Assembly (NCBI GenBank): GCA_038529265.1
Contig: JBCBDX010000015.1
Location: 1-34,553, forward strand
Source of the DNA: JBCBDX01 sp038529265
Lineage (GTDB): Bacteria > Pseudomonadota > Alphaproteobacteria > Rhizobiales > Rhizobiaceae
Direction: 5' to 3'
Length of the DNA stretch: 34,553 nt
Numbering within the stretch: position 1 is the stretch's first letter; every line of letters starts with the position of its first letter. Shown here one piece after another: positions 1 to 6,598 of this stretch. The notes under the pieces are model-generated. The model was not told the origin of the DNA. It saw only the letters and a list, made by a program, of their open reading frames with translations, and did not search any database. The position numbers and the translations under genes were made by a program.

Positions 1-40
1 CCTGGGGCCCGGGATCCTCGAAGAGGCGGGCACGGGCGTG
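1..40. repeat. Terminal redundancy of a circular molecule (first copy)
   Basis: The 40 bases at the window start are identical to 34514-34553. Hairpin A is split by this junction and becomes a perfect inverted repeat only when 34553 is joined to base 41, which supports a circular plasmid of 34,513 bp with an assembly overlap and argues against a genuine terminal repeat. Confidence 0.93.
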
Positions 41-75
41 AACACACCGCGTAACCACACGTGCATATATCCTGC
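41..75. repeat. Hairpin A, right arm, and border A nick site
   Basis: Right arm 43-73 of hairpin A merges with the border core. The minus-strand reading starts TGGCAGGATATAT, identical over 13 bases to the Ti border core, and the predicted nick is between 75 and 76 on the plus strand. Confidence 0.8.
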
Positions 76-225
76 CAACCAATAAAAACCCGTTCAACAA
101 CGGTGTGAAAATCCAGCTGCATTGGGAAAAACCTACATCAAAGATCGATTGATCATCAGCCATTGATTGCCCTTGATTACGAGCGAACAATTTTACTTAC
201 AAACACTACACTTTGATATTTCCTG
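76..225. other. Spacer between cassettes 2 and 3 with overdrive-like block beside border D
   Basis: No convincing gene. The right end (about 194-225) carries the border D region; in minus-strand reading the border is followed by GTGTAGTGTTTGTAAGT, which is shared with border F (CTGTAGTGTTTGGAAGT) and less well with border E, and contains the TGTTTG element typical of Ti overdrive. The block lies outside the proposed transferred unit, as overdrive does. A short block AAAGATCGAT near 143 recurs near 1790, just beyond border B. Confidence 0.5.
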
Positions 226-228
226 CCT
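204..228 (-). promoter_or_regulatory. Border D (VirD2-type nick site)
   Basis: The minus-strand reading begins AGGCAGGAAATATC and continues into GTGTAGTG. The core GCAGGA-ATAT and the GTGTA block match T-DNA borders (about 16 of 25 positions against the nopaline left border by my count). Predicted nick at 225/226 on the plus strand. Confidence 0.55.
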
Positions 229-235
229 CCACACA

Positions 236-303
236 AAAAAACGTGTTGTTACAATCGGTTCCAGGGCCCCGAAGGGGTGGAGTCATGTAACGACACGTTT
301 TTT
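236..303. repeat. Hairpin D: left-end hairpin of cassette 3
   Basis: Arms 236-253 and 286-303 pair over 18 bp with one G-T pair. The tip is stem TCC/GGA, bulge AGGG opposite T, then CCCC-GAA-GGGG. The arm sequence is unrelated to hairpins A-C except for a GTTAC/GTAAC step, yet the tip architecture is the same. Confidence 0.82.
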
Positions 304-418
304 GCGTGGGGGAACTGTACCGATTAACGAAAGCATGAGATTCTATATTTTGGAATCAAGAGGCACTATGTTTGAGGCAGCAATACATCATAGCTACATA
401 GCAATATTAATACAAACA

Positions 419-854
419 TCACGTCTGCTCCATTTTCTGCGCGATGAAGTCGTAAATAGCGAACAAAGCTCTTGCGTTTCTTATTTGTGCATCCTTGTTG
501 GGATGATCCAATCTCGCCCTGATTTTTCTTTGTTTGCCCGCACGAGGCTCAACGTAGTAGATTTGCACCGCTTTAACGTCAGGCTTGAGCGCCGCTGACC
601 GAATAACAAGTGTCCAACTCAAGCGTTTGCATATCGATTCAATGTCGCAAACGGTTTTTCGATCCAGTCCATCGCCGCCGACTGTCAGTTCGATTTCTCT
701 GGTCTGAAACATAACGGTTCGTTAGTGATGAATGTTTGGCTGCAAAAGATGCTGGCAAGCTTACCTCGACGATTATATCGTGAACCAGTTCAACCTTGAT
801 GCCAACCACTCGAAGCGCAGCTTGGTACTCTGTTTCGGCCGCTCCACCCTCCAT
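419..854 (-). CDS. Cassette 3 gene with a candidate spliceosomal intron; hypothetical 124-residue protein
   Basis: Seen: two open stretches in different frames, 854-765 (30 codons from ATG, ending in VHDIIVE) and 703-419 (94 codons from TREIELTVGG to KMEQT and a stop). They are separated by a 61-base segment that begins GTAAGC after GAG, has CACTAAC about 18 bases before its end, and ends ATGTTTCAG. Removing it joins the two parts exactly at codon boundaries. Unspliced, translation from 854 runs into frame-shifted sequence, and the only ATG for the second part (712) lies inside the putative intron. No Shine-Dalgarno sequence precedes 854 or 712. A CCAATCA box and TTATAAG lie upstream at about 978-995. 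The product is a small mixed alpha/beta protein of no family I recognise. Alternative: two short bacterial ORFs, 419-712 and 639-854. Confidence 0.55.
704..764 (-). other. Candidate spliceosomal intron, 61 nt, phase 0
   Basis: On the minus strand it has 5' splice site GAG|GTAAGC, a branch-point-like ACTAAC, and 3' splice site GTTATGTTTCAG|ACC. Length and phase are identical to the candidate intron in cassette 1 (32612-32672). Not a group I or II intron: too short and without their conserved cores. Confidence 0.6.
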
Positions 855-1171
855 TGGTTGCCCGTTTGTGAGAACGATATTTCATTCTGGTGGAAAGATG
901 GTGTCAGTGCAATTCGCATCAGAACGAACCAGAAGTGTTTGAACTTGCAACGTCAATTTGAGACACGATTGCAACGGCTTATAATTAGTGATTGGGTGAC
1001 ACGAATTCTTTTTTGATGGTGTTCGCGTTAAGCGGCAGTCACTTCCGGGTCTAGCACTAAATCAAAGGTTTAACCTGAGTCACTAATCATAGAGCTAAAA
1101 GCATCCTATCGATGATGCACCGTGTTAAATTCAACTGAACTCGTTATTACCGCTTATTCTATTGAGGTGGA
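855..1171. other. Intergenic region of cassette 3, possible eukaryote-like promoter
   Basis: No convincing gene on either strand. On the minus strand, reading toward the intron-bearing gene, CCCAATCACTAATTATAAGC (about 977-996) combines a CCAAT box and a TATA-like element roughly 125 bases before the ATG. Further down, CTGACACCATCTTTCCACCAG-like sequence near 887-906 resembles another 3' splice site, but its reading frame does not join usefully to the gene. Confidence 0.3.
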
Positions 1172-1633
1172 TCACTCCCCCGGTGCGAGAGTTACCATAC
1201 TGTCACTGAAGCGTTCGTTCTCATGGTCAGCCAACGCCGATGATGCACATAGTACCCTCACAACCTTGGCGAATACACCTTTAAAAAGATCGATGCTGTC
1301 GGAACTATAAACGTAGGGCTCTTCACCACCGAAGAAGCTGATACGAAACGTATACACATCAGTATGATCTTCAGTAGCCTGCGAGAATCTCACCTGATAG
1401 CCATTGAGTGGTAGTTTTTCATAATCTTCCTTGATGGCCGCTATTTCGCGCCTTGGAAACGTCAGCGTAATTAGTTCGACATCAGAAATCGATCGCTCAA
1501 GGGTCCCCAAATCGATGCCGCTATCGTTAAACTCTTGAGCGACCAAAATGGAATAGACTTCGTGAATGTTGATCCGCTGCAAATGGTCTGAGCTCGCATC
1601 CGGAAAGTCCTCTTGACGTTCGATATCGGCCAT
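1172..1633 (-). CDS. Cassette 3 gene; acidic hypothetical protein of 153 residues
   Basis: A continuous minus-strand frame starting MADIERQEDFPDASS and ending DSMVTLAPGE. It begins 29 bases from the edge of hairpin B. The ATG at 1633 is preferred over a GTG one codon earlier. The protein is acidic, soluble, with alternating hydrophobic segments (EVYSILVAQEF, VELITLTFP, YTFRISFFGG) that suggest a compact alpha/beta domain; no signal peptide or membrane segment. I do not recognise the family. There is no good ribosome-binding site upstream; a TATATA step inside the hairpin arm lies about 32-37 bases before the ATG. It is a cargo gene of a transferable unit, so it may act in the recipient cell, which is inference. 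Confidence 0.62.
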   Translation of the reverse strand: MADIERQEDFPDASSDHLQRINIHEVYSILVAQEFNDSGIDLGTLERSISDVELITLTFPRREIAAIKEDYEKLPLNGYQVRFSQATEDHTDVYTFRISFFGGEEPYVYSSDSIDLFKGVFAKVVRVLCASSALADHENERFSDSMVTLAPGE

Positions 1634-1661
1634 CACTCAAGTCATTGAGATGCGAAAAATG

Positions 1662-1765
1662 AGGATATATGCAGGTGTGGTTACGCGGTGTGTTCACTCT
1701 TTGGGTCTCGGATCCTCGAAGAGGCGGGGGCGAACACACCGCGTAACCACACCTGCATATATCCT
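1662..1765. repeat. Hairpin B: right-end hairpin of cassette 3
   Basis: Arms 1662-1695 and 1732-1765 are perfect 34-bp inverted repeats. Tip: stem CTC/GGG (one G-T), bulge GGAT, then CCTC-GAA-GAGG. The right arm ends in ATATATCCT, directly at the nick core. A strand cut at 1766/1767 would have its 3' end folded back on the left arm with one unpaired terminal G. Confidence 0.92.
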
Positions 1766-1769
1766 GCCA
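1755..1769 (-). promoter_or_regulatory. Border B (VirD2-type nick site)
   Basis: Minus-strand reading TGGCAGGATATATGCAGGTG matches the Ti border core and the following GGTG. Nick expected at 1766/1767 on the plus strand. Beyond it, 1770-1878 holds no gene; the 3' end of repC follows. Confidence 0.68.
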
Positions 1770-1878
1770 ATTCTCCATTGATGCAAACACAAAGATCGAT
1801 CATGTGACACGGCTTCTTGCAAGACTGTTCCATAACACTTCTTATACAACAGTCTGCAGAGCGCGCATCAAACCCTTG

Positions 1879-3159
1879 CTACATGCGAACTTGTTTGGCG
1901 CTTAATCGGCCATAAAAACTACGCTCAAGGTTCAATTCCCCGCGCTGGGCCTTCCCAATGAGCCCCCGCAAATATCCACCCGGCGATGAGACCTCTCCAT
2001 GAGAGTATTTATCAGTAATCAGTGCAAAAGCGGCTGCTGCTTTTGGAGCGCCAAGGTCAGACTTAGCTGATAGCCAAGCATCTTCTGAGATTCCAATCGT
2101 AGGACGTAATCGGTCCGCGACATACTCCAAATCACGCCAATTATTCAAATAAGGTTGAACGCCGCGCGCCATGTCGGCAAATCCTGGACATGCCTGCATG
2201 ATCACAGGGATCTCAACCGGTTTTAATGTTGGCCCTCTTTCACCTTCTGTATCTGAAAACCCGAGTGCATCATTTCTGCCATCTGATACAATCTTAGGTT
2301 GTTCAGATGCCGTTGGAGCTTTCTTTATTTTTTCGTTGCTACTACTTTTTACGTTATTAGGTTCGGTTGTAATTGGTATGTGGGTATCATTTTCGAACTC
2401 CTTGGAGTTCATTTTTTCGGTATTTTTTATCTCTTGTGCCGAAAAGCGCTCGTTGGCCTTAAGTGCTTCTTTAAAACTGTCTTCTGTTTCCTGAAGCAGG
2501 GTATCAAAGGCCTCATGGGCTGCTGCCAACTGATCGACTGAGGCTCTGTGAGGCACATATGAAGACAGGAGCGCCTCCAAACGGCGCACAATAGACCGCC
2601 AGTCTCCAGACAAAAGTCGCTCAATAGCCGTTTCAACAAGTGATCTCACTGTTCTACGGGCGACAGTTATCTTCCGCTTCAACGCATAACAGAGCGCCCT
2701 CTCCTCCTGCAGCTGCATGTTTAAAGCCTCGAACTCTGCCACTCGAGCAGCTAGGGGCGACAGATCAAACCCGAATGCCTCCACAATCCGCCCATGCGCG
2801 TCTCTATGGCCATATCGCTTACCATTGCTACTGTCTCGATAGGTGATCAATCCTAACTCGCAAAGCCTTCTGGAACGGCGCTTTACGGCTGATAAAGATA
2901 GTCCAGTTCGGTCCATTAAAAAATCATTTGAAGGCCACACAATTGGCCTTGCGCCCGCGTCCCAATCTTTTGGGTGCGAGAAAGCAACCAAAGCGTCGAG
3001 AACAAGTAAGTCCCCTGCCCTTAAACCGATAGCTGGTGCTACCCGCTTGCAAGCAATTATTGCCTGATTTCGCGGCACGGAACAGGCTTCACCTTCTTTG
3101 GCAAGGGTGTTTGCTCTTACCAATTCAGGTGTCGGTTTTCGCCAACCGGTATTTTCCAT
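1879..3159 (-). CDS. repC: Replication initiator RepC
   Basis: This is the initiator of repABC plasmids, which binds an origin usually lying inside its own gene. The 426-residue length is normal. The first half carries the family signature around residues 40-130 (APAIGLRAGDLLVLDALVAF, GARPIVWPSNDFL, DSSNGKRYGHRDAHGRI, FGFDLSPLAARVAEFEAL). A low-complexity Asn/Ser/Thr/Lys segment follows around residues 245-300, then the conserved C-terminal domain (YLNNWRDLEYVADRLRPTIG to SPGGYLRGLIGKAQRGEL). The ATG at 3159 has an excellent AGGAGG nine bases upstream. It is the last gene of repABC, separated from repB by the ctRNA region. Expression should be limited by that antisense RNA and by RepA/RepB. 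Confidence 0.96.
   Translation of the reverse strand: MENTGWRKPTPELVRANTLAKEGEACSVPRNQAIIACKRVAPAIGLRAGDLLVLDALVAFSHPKDWDAGARPIVWPSNDFLMDRTGLSLSAVKRRSRRLCELGLITYRDSSNGKRYGHRDAHGRIVEAFGFDLSPLAARVAEFEALNMQLQEERALCYALKRKITVARRTVRSLVETAIERLLSGDWRSIVRRLEALLSSYVPHRASVDQLAAAHEAFDTLLQETEDSFKEALKANERFSAQEIKNTEKMNSKEFENDTHIPITTEPNNVKSSSNEKIKKAPTASEQPKIVSDGRNDALGFSDTEGERGPTLKPVEIPVIMQACPGFADMARGVQPYLNNWRDLEYVADRLRPTIGISEDAWLSAKSDLGAPKAAAAFALITDKYSHGEVSSPGGYLRGLIGKAQRGELNLERSFYGRLSAKQVRM
2290..2440. other. Putative replication origin within repC
   Basis: A clearly AT-rich stretch (T runs such as CTTTATTTTTTCG and ATTTTTTCGGTATTTTTTATC) inside repC, coding for the Asn/Ser/Lys-rich segment. In studied repABC plasmids the origin lies in an AT-rich block of repC. 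Placement is by analogy; no clear iterons were seen. Confidence 0.45.
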
Positions 3160-3239
3160 CGGTGTTTACCTCCTAAATGAAGGCAAAGAAAATCGACGCG
3201 CCGGCATAGCCGTCACTTGACAAAACACAATGGAAGTGA

Positions 3240-3302
3240 TTCTTTCATATCGCTACATACTGAAAGGGGCTTCCGGGAGTTATCGTCTTGGGGGCCTTTT
3301 TT
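3240..3302 (+). ncRNA. repABC antisense ctRNA (incompatibility RNA) with terminator
   Basis: The repB-repC gap of repABC plasmids normally encodes a 50-60-nt counter-transcribed RNA that represses repC. Here the plus strand has a TTGACA -35 box at 3217-3222 and a poorly matching -10 region near 3240-3245. It ends in a terminator made of GGCTTCC (3268-3274) pairing with GGGGGCC (3290-3296), allowing two G-U pairs, then six T (3297-3302). The RNA would be complementary to the repC leader. The exact start is a guess. Confidence 0.72.
3268..3302 (+). terminator. Rho-independent terminator of the ctRNA
   Basis: A seven-pair stem with a 15-base loop is followed by TTTTTT. In repABC systems the same hairpin on the sense strand contributes to repC leader folding. 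Confidence 0.72.
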
Positions 3303-3369
3303 CTTGCCTACTGTTTCCTTTCTCTGTGCTCCAACGCTGCACGACACACTTTTTAACGATCAGTTCAAC

Positions 3370-4404
3370 TCACTGATCGGAACTTTCTTGTTCACTGGCT
3401 GTGTATGATTTCGCCAAATCGGCCAAGTGTTCTGCCACGAAGGCCGCAAATGCGGCGTGATCATGGCCCGAGAACTCGAGCTTTGTTCGGCCCTTAGCTG
3501 ACATCAACGTGCCTAACACACGGCCGGCACCATCCTTAATGGGCTGAGAGTCTGTTTTTACGGGCTTCTTTTCCCGGTCAGCAAGGCCATTAAGCATAAA
3601 TTGAAAGCGCGCATTAGTGTCCGCGGCTGTAAACATTTCTGATTGAATGAGCTTCATAGCTTTGTCGCGCCTCGCCCGTGTACTCAAAGCCTCTCCCAAA
3701 ACACCCCATCTTGGCCGCCCGACCTTTGGCGCCGGACCGATCGCCCTCACGATCTCCAATGGCACCAAACTGGCAACCTGCAGCATGCGGCTCATTTCAG
3801 TTTTGTCCACTGACAGGGCTGCCTGGGCGGTTTTGCGGTCGAAACCACCGTCAATAATGGCTTGCGCAAACATCGCACGTTCTATGAATGATAAATCGAG
3901 CCGCTCGCCATTCTCCTTACCTTGAGCAACCAAGAGATCGTTGTCGTCCAACTCTCGTACGATAGCCTTGACTGGGATGCCGAGATCACGCGCAGCACGA
4001 ATACGCCGGTGTCCGTATGCTGCTTGATACCAGCCCTCCCCTGCCCTTTCTGCATCTGGATGGGCACGAACAAGAACAGGTACCTGCTGACCACTTTCCA
4101 AAATGGAAGCCTTCAGCGCTTCAAAAGCTTCATCAGATCCGTAGGCGTCTTCCAAGCGATCAGACACCAGCGATGCCTCAATACGCGCCGGGTCCAATTC
4201 GACTATTCGATCAGAACCTTCAATGCTTTTACGAAGCCTCTTTGCGTCATCGGCCTCTCGAGCAAGTGCACCAAGCGTCAAGCCCATTGCTTTTACAGCA
4301 CCAGAGGCTGGCCGCTTGGCCTGCGGCGCAGCTGGCCGATTCTGTGATGCGGGATCTGGTGACGCAGCAAACATAGCGCGCAATTCTGTCTTGCGCTTAC
4401 TCAT
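3370..4404 (-). CDS. repB: Partition protein RepB (ParB family)
   Basis: RepB binds parS and forms the partition complex with the ATPase RepA; it also helps repress the operon. The 344-residue protein has the ParB N-terminal nuclease-like fold and box (SGQQVPVLVRAHP, YGHRRIRAARDLG; around residues 105-145). A central helix-turn-helix follows (LSFIERAMFAQAIIDGGFDR, TAQAALSVDKTEMSRML). The N terminus has the typical RepB start MSKRKTELRAMFAA. The start has an AAGGGGA ribosome-binding site and lies 24 bases after repA. Two parS sites in the locus fit this protein. Confidence 0.95.
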   Translation of the reverse strand: MSKRKTELRAMFAASPDPASQNRPAAPQAKRPASGAVKAMGLTLGALAREADDAKRLRKSIEGSDRIVELDPARIEASLVSDRLEDAYGSDEAFEALKASILESGQQVPVLVRAHPDAERAGEGWYQAAYGHRRIRAARDLGIPVKAIVRELDDNDLLVAQGKENGERLDLSFIERAMFAQAIIDGGFDRKTAQAALSVDKTEMSRMLQVASLVPLEIVRAIGPAPKVGRPRWGVLGEALSTRARRDKAMKLIQSEMFTAADTNARFQFMLNGLADREKKPVKTDSQPIKDGAGRVLGTLMSAKGRTKLEFSGHDHAAFAAFVAEHLADLAKSYTASEQESSDQ

Positions 4405-4428
4405 CTGATGTCCCCTTATCGGCTTTCA

Positions 4429-5706
4429 TCAACGTGCCCTTCCCCAAGCGTCCAATATAAGCCGTTCGATCTCATTGTTGACAGCTGTCAACGATTCAAG
4501 GGCACGGTCATATGTTGAACGCGTAAAGTTCTCGCGGCCAACCTCATAAAGGGTCTGCTTCGAAAGACCCGCGTCAGAGATAGCCGTGGATTTCACCATG
4601 GGCGCTGTTAGTACCCGATCGCCGAACTGAGCGCGCAAGAAAGCCGAAATCTGAGTTTGTGGCCCGTCATTTGGCTCATAGCGAGTAATCAGATAGCGCA
4701 TGAAATCGAAGTTCAGCTCGCCACCAGCTTCACTCACAACTGAGAGCAAATCTGATGTCATGAACAGAAACTGGCTCATAGACGCTACATCAAGCATTTG
4801 CGGATGAACGGTGACTATGACCGATGTTGCCGCGCACAACGCGCCAAGCGTCAGAAAACCAAGCTGCGGAGGGCAATCGATAACGACCACATCATAATCA
4901 TCTGCAACTTGACTGATGGCGCTTTGTAGGCGCGCAAAAAATAGCTCGTTCATACCAACACTTAAACCATCACCGCGATCTGCGAGGTGGCGTGGCGTAG
5001 CGTGCTCGAATTCCTGGAGTTCCAAGTTTCCCGGGACAAAATCCAATCCATCAAAATAGCTGTGGCGTATGATTTGAGACATGGGCACACGTTCACCATC
5101 ATATCGGATGGCAGCGTAGATCGTATCGTTACCCGCCAAATCCAACTCTGGCTGATATCCAAAAAGCGCCGATAGCGAGGCTTGCGGATCGAGATCAAGC
5201 GCTAAAACCCGATACCCTTGAAGCGCAAGATGCTGGGCCAGATGCGCTGATGTGGTTGTTTTACCAGATCCACCCTTAAAATTGGAAATGGCCAGCACCT
5301 GCAGTTGCTCGCCCTCTTCAGGCCGTCGCGCACGCAAATACTGTCGCGCTTTTGAACCACCCTGCCCGGCCAAATGGCGGCGTATCGCATTTACATCTTC
5401 CAAGGTGTACGCACGACGGCCACTTGAAGAGACTTCACTTGGTGACGGGCCGTTTCCTGACAGCGATAACTGCCGCAGATATCCATCGCTTACACCAATA
5501 AGCCTCGCCGCCTCTCCAGATGAAAATGTTCTTAATGCCTTCTGGCTCACTGGTGGAAACAGGCGTTGACGCATGGCTGCAAGCTGAGAAGATAACAACT
5601 CGGCATCCGCGGAAATGAGAACGTCAGCGCTGGTCGGAGCGCGACTAGAAACATTTCCTAATGCGCGAACGTTGGCCTGAAGCGTCTTGCTCATGATGCC
5701 ATTCAT
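4429..5706 (-). CDS. repA: Partition ATPase RepA (ParA family)
   Basis: RepA drives plasmid segregation and autorepresses repABC. An N-terminal MerR-like helix-turn-helix (FSSGEAARLIGVSDGYLRQL, about residues 61-80) precedes the ParA ATPase domain with a deviant Walker A motif SNFKGGSGKTTT (141-152) and ALDLDPQASLS. The later motif is VVVIDCPPQLGFL. Length (425 residues) is typical. The ATG at 5706 directly abuts GAGAGG; an in-frame ATG at 5694 (MSKTLQANVR) has better spacing and may be the true start. The first gene of the operon; a parS copy lies inside its 3' end. Confidence 0.95.
   Translation of the reverse strand: MNGIMSKTLQANVRALGNVSSRAPTSADVLISADAELLSSQLAAMRQRLFPPVSQKALRTFSSGEAARLIGVSDGYLRQLSLSGNGPSPSEVSSSGRRAYTLEDVNAIRRHLAGQGGSKARQYLRARRPEEGEQLQVLAISNFKGGSGKTTTSAHLAQHLALQGYRVLALDLDPQASLSALFGYQPELDLAGNDTIYAAIRYDGERVPMSQIIRHSYFDGLDFVPGNLELQEFEHATPRHLADRGDGLSVGMNELFFARLQSAISQVADDYDVVVIDCPPQLGFLTLGALCAATSVIVTVHPQMLDVASMSQFLFMTSDLLSVVSEAGGELNFDFMRYLITRYEPNDGPQTQISAFLRAQFGDRVLTAPMVKSTAISDAGLSKQTLYEVGRENFTRSTYDRALESLTAVNNEIERLILDAWGRAR
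4477..4492. promoter_or_regulatory. parS site 1 (RepB-binding palindrome)
   Basis: GTTGACAGCTGTCAAC, a perfect 16-bp palindrome fitting the repABC parS consensus GTTNNNNGCNNNNAAC. It lies in the 3' end of repA. Confidence 0.9.
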
Positions 5707-5833
5707 CCTCTCATGCCGCCGAGCAGGCTAGCTTGGCTGCAATCTTGACCAAAATAAGTTACGCAAAAAAACGAATATACGCCTAATTGCCGTCACAATT
5801 GGCTAGAGATTCGAGTCGTGTCAAGGAAAAGAG

Positions 5834-5851
5834 GGTTAACGCAAATTAACC
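5834..5851. promoter_or_regulatory. Inverted repeat upstream of repA, possible operator
   Basis: GGTTAA and TTAACC separated by six bases, in the 5707-5905 upstream region where the repA promoter must lie. The binding protein is unknown; RepA autoregulation is a possibility. Confidence 0.35.
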
Positions 5852-5905
5852 AATTATCAGTTCTTGGCCAGCGAACATCGGCACTTACTGAAGCAATGCT
5901 TCTGA

Positions 5906-5921
5906 GTTGACAGCTGTCAAC
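5906..5921. promoter_or_regulatory. parS site 2 (RepB-binding palindrome)
   Basis: Identical 16-bp palindrome GTTGACAGCTGTCAAC, about 200 bases upstream of repA and immediately beyond the virC2 end. Two widely spaced identical copies bracket repA. Confidence 0.9.
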
Positions 5922-5982
5922 GATGTCTCCGGCGAGCGCTGCCTGCTTTATCACCGAAGCACGGGATCGCAAATAGAACACA

Positions 5983-6597
5983 TCATCGTTCATTCTTGAA
6001 AAACGTTGCCAAGGCGGCCGTGGCCAGCTTCAGCCCGAATGCCCGTTTACTCTCAAAGCCGAGCGGATCAAAATGGTTCGTGGCCACTTCAATTAACTCA
6101 TTTGGCATGGAACGGGACGTCTGAACCAAAAGCTGGTCAGGTCGACCGTCTGGAACAGGATAGGCCATGGTAGATTTTGCGAACTTGCCGTTCGCCAAGA
6201 GAATTTCATAGTCACTCATGGCGCGGCGCAAGATCATCTGAAGTGCTTTGGTAGCGGGATAATAGCGCGAAAGCTCATCAAAACTTTTAGAGACGCCTGG
6301 AGCAGGGATTATTGCCGATAGAAAGACTTGTGTCTTCGCACTGCGGATAGGTGCCATACGCGATGTAGGTACTGGGCCAGGAGTGATATCGGGCTTCGGC
6401 TTTATGTTTGCTTTTACGGAAGGCTCACGCGCCAACACTGGCTCAGTAGCTTCGATAGGCGAGGGGACCTTTGGTGCTTGTGGCCCGGAACTTTCATTCT
6501 TTTTGACTATCGCTTGCTCTTTGGCCTTTTTGCCGGGAATTTGGCCGGCCAGTTGTCTGGCTTCCCGTGCTGACACTTTTGGTTTCCGGATTCCCAT
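5983..6597 (-). CDS. virC2: VirC2-like T-DNA processing protein
   Basis: VirC2 is a ribbon-helix-helix-type DNA-binding protein that in Agrobacterium acts with VirC1 at overdrive to raise border cutting by VirD1/VirD2. The protein begins MGIRKPKVSAREARQLAGQ, very close to the Agrobacterium VirC2 start (MGIRKPALSVGEARRLA, from memory). It has a Lys/Pro-rich linker (about residues 25-85) and a folded C-terminal part (SKSFDELSRYYPATKALQMI to FGLKLATAALATFF). The frame stays open upstream to 6840, but that extension overlaps virC1 antiparallel-free coding and is Cys/Trp-rich, so the ATG at 6597 is chosen. It lies one base after the virC1 stop with GGAGG in the end of virC1, so the pair is translationally coupled. 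Product: 204 residues. Confidence 0.88.
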   Translation of the reverse strand: MGIRKPKVSAREARQLAGQIPGKKAKEQAIVKKNESSGPQAPKVPSPIEATEPVLAREPSVKANIKPKPDITPGPVPTSRMAPIRSAKTQVFLSAIIPAPGVSKSFDELSRYYPATKALQMILRRAMSDYEILLANGKFAKSTMAYPVPDGRPDQLLVQTSRSMPNELIEVATNHFDPLGFESKRAFGLKLATAALATFFKNER

Positions 6598-6598
6598 C

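Larger units (their letters stand above)
226..1766 (+). mobile_element. T-DNA-like cassette 3 (border D to border B)
   Basis: This unit is bounded by two VirD2-like nick sites on the plus strand: TTTCCTG^CC at 225/226 and ATATATCCTG^CCA at 1766/1767. Just inside the left nick lies hairpin D (236-303). Just inside the right nick lies hairpin B (1662-1765). Between them, both on the minus strand, are an acidic 154-residue protein and a candidate intron-bearing gene (419-854). The layout (nick, hairpin, minus-strand genes, long hairpin, nick) is the same as in the two other cassettes. If the relaxase cuts as VirD2 does, the plus strand would leave as a roughly 1.54-kb single strand with both ends folded. 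The excision model is inference; the sites and hairpins are seen directly. Confidence 0.7.

Noticed and set aside
167..598. Plus-strand open frame of 143 codons at the start of the window
   Set aside because: It runs through hairpin D and antisense to the 3' exon of the cassette 3 gene; composition is not protein-like and there is no ribosome site.
887..906. CTGAC...CTTTCCACCAG as the end of a further intron in cassette 3
   Set aside because: It resembles a 3' splice site, but the downstream sequence in the frame of the gene has a stop at once and no convincing 5' splice site was found; at most a leader intron.
732..1016. Plus-strand open frame of 94 codons
   Set aside because: Antisense to exon 1 and the candidate promoter of the cassette 3 gene; Cys/Trp-rich and without a start signal.
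2171..2541. Hydrophobic plus-strand frames inside repC
   Set aside because: Antisense shadows of the AT-rich repC segment.
5793..5993. Minus-strand 66-codon frame overlapping the end of virC2
   Set aside because: Contains the parS palindrome and the possible repA operator; probably regulatory DNA that happens to be open.
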